Assembly (NCBI GenBank): GCA_016758965.1
Contig: JAEPRB010000397.1
Location: forward strand, 1 to 26,135
Reading direction: 5' to 3'
DNA: 26,135 bases
Source: Circinella minor
Lineage: Eukaryota > Mucoromycota > Mucoromycetes > Mucorales > Lichtheimiaceae
The notes under the pieces were generated by a model. That model was not told where the DNA came from. It saw nothing but the letters and a program-made list of their open reading frames with translations, and searched no databases. Both the position numbers and the translations under genes were made by a program. Positions 20,034 through 26,135 of this stretch are shown here, in pieces. How positions within the stretch are numbered: the stretch's first letter is position 1; every line of letters starts with the position of its first letter.

Positions 20034-20736
20034 AAATTGACACACTGTGGAACGGATTATCCGGCCAAGCTCTAAATGCTTACATAATCGACCCTGAATC
20101 ATCCATCCTTCTATCCAATTTATCGTTTCCTTAATCGCCCGTAATTATTAATCCACTTAAAGCCCTTCAATATTCCTTCATATTTTAGCACACCCATATT
20201 TTAGATCCTTTTCCTTCAACTATTTTCTAGTGCATTATTTTCTAACTCACATCACACTATTTATGGAGCTATTTATTTTAGTTTATTATTTATTTTATTT
20301 TCTATACATGTTAGATCCGATTCCTTATTTTTATATTATCCTATATTTTTCTATCTTTTATCTGCCATTTTTAGTTGCCAATTACCTTAATTATTAGTGT
20401 TATCATTATCATCATTATTATCCTGCCAACATATAATTAGAATTTTCCATCGAAAACCCGCCCTTATAAATAATCATCACGTTTTAGTAATAAAACATAT
20501 CGAAGAATTCACCTTTCATTATTTCCTGTTGGAATCGATCTGTTTTTCCTGTAATAGTTTTACTATTGGATTAATTGTTGTTTGTTCTGGTATAAACATA
20601 ATTATTCCACCCCTTTTGTTATTCTTTATTATTGTTTTATCTTGCAGTTACTGGCTGTGTCTATTTTATTTTATTTTTCTCCTTATTTTACCCCCATACC
20701 GGAGGATTATCTTATTTCCCCTGTGCCGTCCGTGTC
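20034..20736. other. Segment Z, no gene
   Basis: A T/C-rich, A/T-biased stretch between X and the fourth R copy, found only in the right-hand element. The open frames are hydrophobic and low-complexity. Nothing is recognised. Confidence 0.5.
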
Positions 20737-20896
20737 ATAATTTGTCACGTCTGAAGCAGATTTTGTTCCCAGTTTCGCGTCAGCTTTAAATGTGACGTTG
20801 AAGCGACAATTCCAACTTAGGAATCTGGGTCGTCGCCAGGTAAATACTTCTACCTAACGTATTTACCCATTGGTTACTTTTATTCATCACCCATCT
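20737..20896 (+). repeat. R repeat, copy 4, directly upstream of a LINE ORF1 relic
   Basis: A more diverged R copy (GTCACGTCTGAAGCAGATT against GTCGCGTCTGAAGCGGGTT elsewhere). Many of the differences are C/T or G/A. It ends CATCACCCATCT, one base before the ATG at 20898. Confidence 0.78.
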
Positions 20897-20897
20897 C

Positions 20898-21731
20898 ATG
20901 GCTCTTCCCAACTTTTAATAGGAACTACCTCCTCAGGTCTCAGCTCACAGGTGAGTCCAACCACAACCACAGCCGCAATACTAACCAACAACATCACCAA
21001 TAACACAACTACAATTCCCCACCAGCATAAATTCCAACTTATCATTCTGTTCGTATGCTCAAGTTACCAAAGGTCAACGTATGACCAGCTTGAATACTAT
21101 TTCAAAGATAGCTGCATTGTCAATGTCAACCAATTCAACAGACCTTACCAATTTCGAATCTTTAATTTATGTATTACGCCGTGGTTCAGAAACATTCAGC
21201 GTTATCTATGATGTTACTGGGGATAAAAGTGACCCACCATCATTTTACAAACAAGCTCGCCAAGTCTTTCCCCAAGGTATCGGCCTTGGTATTACCACTC
21301 ATCATGACAATAGGTGTACATTGATAGAAATTATCTTGAATTCTGAAGAAGCTTATACTGAAGCTTATAAGAATCCTATTGTAGTTCCTGCTACCAACAA
21401 GTCATATTAAGCATACCATTCTTTGCCTCCAGATCACCAAGTTACCAGAGTTTGTTTGCGGAAACTACCAATTTTATCTAAACAAGAACTTGAATCAGAC
21501 CTTTGTGCTAGTTTATCTCAATATGGCTGAATTCTGCAAATGGAATTATTTGAAGAGCCTAATAGTGGATAGTTTAGTAGAAGAGGATTTGTAATCTTAT
21601 ATAAATTGCCCTCTAATAAATTTGAAGAACTATCTCACCAAATGGATTGGGGTTCTACCAAGGACAGAACTGTATGTAGCTTTTATGCTACTTAGGCAGA
21701 TATGGGGAAGTACTACCATTATTGCCACAAA
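20898..21731 (+). pseudogene. Second LINE ORF1 relic, eight in-frame stops
   Basis: A 278-codon frame that never shifts register but contains TAA 20916, TAG 20919, TGA 20952, TAA 20982, TAA 21408, TGA 21528, TAG 21570 and TAG 21693. It aligns with the left LINE ORF1: SYAQVTKGQR with TYAKVVQKHR, TLIEIILNSEEA with VLIEVYFETSEE, CLRKLPIL with LSKLPFM, and SG*FSRRGFVILY with SGIFMGNGFAVLD. YAT*ADMGKYYHYCHK corresponds to YATWASMPLHCARCHK, so TAG 21693 stands at a Trp and the first knuckle Cys has become Tyr, both G-to-A changes. The frame is cut off right after CHK, near a hAT end. It is a different subfamily from the left LINE and wholly inactive. Confidence 0.8.
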
Positions 21732-21739
21732 ATAGTATT

Positions 21740-21850
21740 CTTCACGGATCGGATTGGATCGAATAATAGGGCTATCTGCATCCACATCCACAAATGTGGG
21801 TATGGATATGGATGCAGATGCTGCAGATGCGGATCGGATAGTGGATAATA
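21740..21850. repeat. hAT terminus with GGAT/ATCC words
   Basis: The CGGATCGGATTGGATCGA block at 21745-21762 is followed by TAGGGCTATCTGCATCC at 21767, then ATCCACATCC, GGATATGGATGC and GCGGATCGGAT. This matches in style the ends at 5746-5918 and 7824-7965. The hexamers outside TAGGG leave the exact boundary open. Confidence 0.55.
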
Positions 21851-22466
21851 TATAGTGAGTAGCAAGATGTTAAAGAAGATAGTAAATTTTTTTTTATTTG
21901 AATGTAATTACGATTAAGATAGTAAACGCATATGTCACAGTACAGTTATGCATTGCCAAGAAAAAACAAGTTAAAGATGCAAAATAATAAGTAATGGCGA
22001 GTAAATGAATAATATGAACGAACACAATCAGTTTTATTTTATATTGATTGTCAAAGCAGCGTTTTATTTTATTCCTACAGTTAGCCAATAATCTAGATAA
22101 AAGTCCGCATTGATCAAGGTACAGCATATAAAGTGAACAATATTTTGCCGAAAATGATATATGAGTATAAGTTTTATTATGATAAAAAAATTACTGGTAA
22201 TGAAAAGCATTGATAAAAATAATAAAAAAAAAAAAGTAAAGTGGGAAAGGGAAAAAGTAAAGTTAAAGAAGTAGACAGCAAAAGGAAATTGGGAGTGCAG
22301 AAGAAAAAGGTGACTCTGTGTATAAAAAAAATGGGGAATGAAGAGAAGAGAAAAGAAAAGAGAGGGTAGAGTATACATATATATTTATATATAAATATAT
22401 ATGCGTGTATTATTTATATGTCAGGGTAAATTATAAGTGAAATTTTTTTTTTGTTTTTTGTTTTTT
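21851..22466. other. hAT 3' noncoding region
   Basis: About 600 bp downstream of the transposase stop, without a supported gene. 22200-22370 is a strongly purine-rich plus strand (AAAGTAAAGTGGGAAAGGGA style). Open frames here are low-complexity. Confidence 0.5.
22376..22403. repeat. 28-bp perfect palindrome
   Basis: CATATATATTTAT at the left is the exact reverse complement of the right half, with no spacer, between a purine-rich block and the transposase 3' end. It could form a cruciform or act as a transcript hairpin. It is A/T-only apart from its end bases. Confidence 0.8.
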
Positions 22467-24994
22467 TTATATTTCTTCCAACGTCTCTTCAATGAGTTGC
22501 TCTTCCAAGTTCCATTCAACTGTTTCCGAATCAGCTGCTTTATCATTATTATTTTTTATTTTTTCTTGTTTCAGCTCTTCTTCAAAAACATCATTAAATT
22601 CACCACTATAACCAGCCTTGAATCGAACCCATGAATCAATTAGGACAGATTCCTTCAAAGCATTGGGCTCCAATCTGTTTCGTTGAGTCGGTATAAATAA
22701 GGCCGCCTGAGAGAAACAACGCTCACTTGGTACTGAGCTTGCTGGTACAGCTAAGTAGCGTTTTACCATTGCATATAGTGGTTGCGGTTTACCATCTTTC
22801 AATCCACCAGCAGCTTCCTCATGACCTTTCCAAAACCATAACTTGTCCACTGCTGGCCTTTGTCTTTCTTCCAAGTATGCTACCAATATATCTTCCTCAA
22901 TTGTTTGTGGCTCATAGTCACCATCATCAACGTCGATCGAAGTATTCAACCGTTGCTGTTCTGACTCTGGCATATACTTAGCCCATTCATATTCAATTTG
23001 TTGCTTGGCATTACAGATCCATTCTTCTGGCCAACCAACATATGACCACCAGGTAAAACGACAACGAGGGTCCAGTGCTTAGGAAGTTGTATAAACCGGT
23101 TGGGTCGCCTTGCTGTAATATTTTTTAAGCTTTTCAAAAGCATGAGCAGCAGCCTCTTTAATACTTGGATGGGCCTACAAGGTAAATAAAAAGAGCAATG
23201 TATGAGATATTGAATTTTTTCATTAAAATAAACAGTGTATAATATTTGATATGAAACTTACTGTTGAATTACGTCTTGAATAGCTTTCCAAGTGGTTGAA
23301 TAGCGTGTTGTATGATGTCACTGCCTTGTTTATTGTTGGATATTTCTGAGCCGACATTTTCTTTTGGAAAGCAATAAACGGCGCGAAGAACTGTTGCAAC
23401 TGGTCAATGAATTCCCAATCATTATCAGACAAGAAATAATCCGAAAGCCTGTTTACATGCATCGTCATCTTGTTATATGCAACCCGTTGCTTATGTGCAA
23501 TCTAAAGCATGTTGTATATTGAATCCCATCTAGTGCGTACATCCAAAGGAAGTTGGATCGGTTTCAATTTTGGTGTGGCATTTGTACAAAACCCAATATA
23601 TTGTTCATGACAAGTAGGCGATGATCGAATAGCACAAATACCAGAACACAGAGACTTAATAATAGAAGCAGAAGCTATAGAATAATAATAATCAAGTAAG
23701 TAAATAGTTGGGATCTTTTTTTCATTGGAATAAAGTTTTTTTTGTGGTTGAAATATTATTACATTCTGCTTCTGTTGTATCATTATCATCACTGGAATCT
23801 GTATTTTCCAGAGCCTGGGCTTTTAATCCAGCAACAATTGCAGTTTGAACAACCAAATTGATTACATGGCCGATGCAAGAAATATGGTTATTTTCCGCCG
23901 AAAACACCTCTGAAGCTAGGCTTGCTTCTAATTCTTTTGCCATTGTCACCATATTGGACGCGTTGTCAGTTGTCAAGAAAAATGGCTTATTGTCGAGCTC
24001 AAATTCCTCAAGTAACTTAACCATTGTCGCCGCGAGATTTGTACCAGTATGGGATCCTTTCAATGGTTCAAAACCAATGGCTAATGACCAGGAAGACCAT
24101 TCCTCATCGATCTAGTGTGCTGTAACTCCAAGAAACGAGTGTTTCATATTAGACGTAGTCCAACCATCTGCAGTGTATGCCAAACAAGGCACGAGTTGGA
24201 GTTTTTCTTTTACTTGGACGTTAAGCTCATTGTAGTAATCAGACATATGGCGCTTAATAGTGGTGTCTGATGGCAGTTTCAGATCTTGTAATGAGGGAGC
24301 CAAATGCGCAATGTACAACAATCGTTGCAAGGTTGGTCGTTCGACTGCCGTGTACGGGGCGCGAGAAGTAATGAGATCGTCCATGATAGTTTGATAGAAT
24401 GTTTTTTTTAAAAACACTACGGTGGGTGCCTGTGGTGTCAAAAAAAGGTCCAACGAGCCAATACCACGAGAAATGGGACTTTCACCTTTTGCAGGAGACA
24501 ACGCAGTGATAGAATGCTTGCTCTTCATATGGTTTAGCATGTTTGACGTAGATCCTTTCTTATTGGTCGTGGTGGGGTGGTTGCAAATTCTACCAGTAAC
24601 ACTTTCCCATTGGCACCTGAATTCCTTTCTACTATCGGGCAGTTTCTTTATGATCACCCATTTGTTCTCCACTATCCAGTTTCTCTTGCGTTTGGGTCCA
24701 GTAGCTGTATCTGCTTCCATAATCACACTGCTGCTCTCTTGTGTATCTTGATCCACTGCCATAGATCCTTGACGAGATAATGTGCGGGTAGTGCTTATTT
24801 CTGACATCTGATCTTCATTATCCTAAAGGTATAATATTTAGAACTATTAGTATATTAATATATTGCTATTTTGAAATATGCTATATAGCATGTTATTTTC
24901 TTACAGAATTTTCCAAAAGGTATGACATAGCAGATGGTTGACAGGACAATGACATTGAAGATTTGGCATTATCGATATTATTATTGAATGACAT
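22467..24994 (-). pseudogene. hAT transposase, four exons, three internal stops
   Basis: Exons on the minus strand: 24994-24905, 24822-23763, 23674-23262 and 23174-22467, with GT-AG borders that keep frame, about 755 residues in all. A BED-type zinc finger lies at about 80-135 (FRCQWESVTGRICNH to LNHMKSKH). The RNase H-like core has YTADGWTT (first Asp, about 249) and FFLTTDNASNMV (second Asp). DVRTRWDSIYNML marks the usual hAT motif, and the C-terminus has the dimerisation block KRYLAVPASSVPSERCFSQA with Glu in SER. Stops: TAG 24112-24114 (codon 267, VTAH*IDEEW), TAG 23502-23504 (codon 441, YNML*IAHK) and TAA 23079-23081 (codon 553, YTTS*ALDPR). There are no indels. The starting ATG at 24994 is chosen because exon 1 splices in phase. 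Active copies would cut and paste hAT elements; this one is dead. Confidence 0.88.
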
Positions 24995-25759
24995 ATTAGA
25001 TAAACGAAAAGGTAAAGTTAAGAAGAAGTGTGTGTGTGTTGTAGTTTGTAGATATAAAAAATTAATATGTGCTGTTATTATCGAAAGCTTGGCTATTTAT
25101 ATTAAAAATAAAATAAATCAATCGATATGAAAATACATCAATATATGGATATTGTCTTCTCTATCTTTTTTTTTCTTTAATTACGGTGGATTGTGAAGAT
25201 AATATCATGGAGATAATATCACAGTATAAGTTTTTTTTTTTTTTGAATATGTTAATATGAATATCTATCATGCAGTTTCTATGTGAAAAATTATCTTATT
25301 GATTATTGGTTCATGAGAAGGGAATATCGTATTCTTTTGTACAACAGGGAATAGATATCATTGATCTGTGCTTTTTTTCTTTTTTAGGATTATCGTCTTG
25401 ATTGGGAAATTATATTATATGGAAGTCCGGCCTATTTCGGGTACTCCTTTTTTTTCACTGTTATCATGATAAACTAAACTCCATCTCGTAGCTTCATGAG
25501 CACTTTCTTTTGATAGACAACACTTCATTGATCGGGAACAAATTCACACACTTTGGTAAATTCTTTATTTTTTTTATCGCGCGTATCAAACTACCTAACT
25601 TTTCGTGAATGATCAAGCATATTTACAGTTTTGATAACCATATAATGACCTTTGGAACCTCTCGAATTCAATCTTTGATAACGATTCTTTTACCGGTTCG
25701 GGAACAAATCTCTTGATGTAACTATTATTACTTTATTTTCCAATAGAGCTTATCAAATA
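24995..25759. other. hAT 5' noncoding region
   Basis: About 765 bp upstream of the transposase gene, A/T-rich with T-runs and no gene. It presumably holds the promoter. It is missing from the left hAT copy, where W joins the gene's 3' part directly. Confidence 0.5.
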
Positions 25760-26135
25760 TTACTGCGACTTCTTGTGGGTGGAAATAACCTTCTTTATAC
25801 TTTAATAACCATATGCTCACTGGAACTATTAACTGCTGATTTTTATTATCGATACACTTTGCTTCACTTAGGTACATATTATTATCTCTGACACAATCGA
25901 TAATATTCAAGCTTTCACCATATACAATAATGGTAATTGATAAGTACCATTTCTTTTTCTAATAATATATATGCTTCCGAGTTGAATCACAGTTGCTATC
26001 ATATTTTTTATTCTGTTTTTTATTTTTAAGTATATAGAGCTTATGATTTGATTTTGTCAACGATTGTAAAACAAACATGTGTTATGGATATAGGATAATA
26101 GATGAAATTATTGTTATTGATATATACGGATGAAG
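25760..26135 (-). repeat. W repeat, right copy, cut by the window end
   Basis: The reverse complement matches 9391-9753, best over the outermost 120 bp. A 60-codon minus-strand frame (25728-25910, MNIIDCVRDNNMYLSEAK...) is interrupted in the other copy, so it is probably not a gene. The repeat reaches the last base of the window and so must continue. Confidence 0.8.

Larger units (their letters stand above)
19298..20896 (+). mobile_element. Modular repeat element R-X-Z-R (right copy, inverted)
   Basis: R (19298-19454), X (19455-20033), a 700-bp segment Z (20034-20736) and a second R (20737-20896), all in the orientation opposite to 5919-6797. The left copy lacks Z, so either Z was lost there or gained here. 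The element starts 5 bp upstream of the tRNA 5' end, and its second R runs to within one base of the ATG of a LINE ORF1 relic. R may therefore be a promoter-bearing LINE leader repeat rather than an LTR; the sequence alone does not decide. Confidence 0.58.
21767..26135 (-). mobile_element. Large hAT transposon, runs past the window end
   Basis: One terminus begins TAGGGCTATC at 21767. A four-exon transposase gene lies on the minus strand, and its 5' flank includes the W repeat, which also neighbours hAT sequence in the left copy. No opposite terminus (CCCTA or CCCTG with a hexamer cluster) is visible up to 26135, so the 5' end lies outside. The 8 bp before TAGGG (21759-21766) are the candidate target duplication. 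Confidence 0.68.

Noticed and set aside
5919..20040. One giant palindrome formed by the inverted copies in the window
   Set aside because: The order of arms (R/X, W, CACTA-like end on the left; CACTA-like end, R/X, W on the right) is not mirror-symmetric. These are dispersed repeats in opposite orientations.
9858..24994. Stop codon reassignment (TAA/TAG read as Gln) instead of pseudogenes
   Set aside because: TGA also occurs in frame, one TAG replaces a conserved Trp, and the intact Harbinger Myb-like gene ends in TAA where readthrough would give only low-complexity residues.
25728..25910. 60-codon minus-strand frame in W
   Set aside because: The other W copy has a stop and diverged residues in the same frame, so there is no evidence it is coding.

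Overview
This is an AT-rich eukaryotic window made almost entirely of nested and decayed transposable elements; the only host gene I can support is one tRNA-Arg(ACG). Short GT-AG introns (about 65-110 nt, with one longer), fused poly-Gln/poly-Ser tracts and the mix of element types (Harbinger, tnp2/CACTA-like, hAT, zinc-knuckle LINE) fit an early-diverging fungus, most likely Mucoromycota/Mucorales. That placement is inferred from style, not from a marker gene.

Layout, left to right. (1) 334-4734: a complete PIF/Harbinger transposon with 25-bp inverted ends, an ATT target duplication, an intact Myb/SANT-like gene (+) and an intact three-exon DDE transposase gene (-), tail to tail. (2) 4735-7823: AT-rich spacer, a hAT-like terminus rich in ATCCG hexamers, then a modular repeat R-X-R. 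(3) 7824-9857: an internally deleted hAT copy ending in a fragment of transposase C-terminus. (4) 9858-12388: a LINE on the minus strand (ORF1 with two CCHC knuckles, ORF2 cut off after the endonuclease domain). (5) 12389-18973: a 6.6-kb CACTA/tnp2-like transposon inserted a few bases upstream of the LINE ORF1 start codon. It carries a nine-exon transposase gene (-) and a divergently transcribed poly-Gln/poly-Ser accessory gene (+), both broken, plus 123-bp subterminal repeats and a 200-bp MITE. (6) 19221-19292: tRNA-Arg, with the next repeat copy starting 5 bp upstream of it. (7) 19298-21731: repeat R-X-Z-R leading directly into a second LINE ORF1 relic. (8) 21767 to beyond the window end: a large hAT element with a four-exon transposase gene broken by three stops.

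The most notable pattern spans elements. The older elements hold 24 in-frame stop codons in reading frames that otherwise stay in register over kilobases, with one clear frameshift. Nineteen of them are TAA or TAG, the stops produced from CAA, CAG or TGG by C-to-T change at CpA on either strand, and several sit where Gln or Trp is clearly expected. The Harbinger element has none. This looks like an RIP-like or deamination process acting on repeats, with Harbinger a later arrival.
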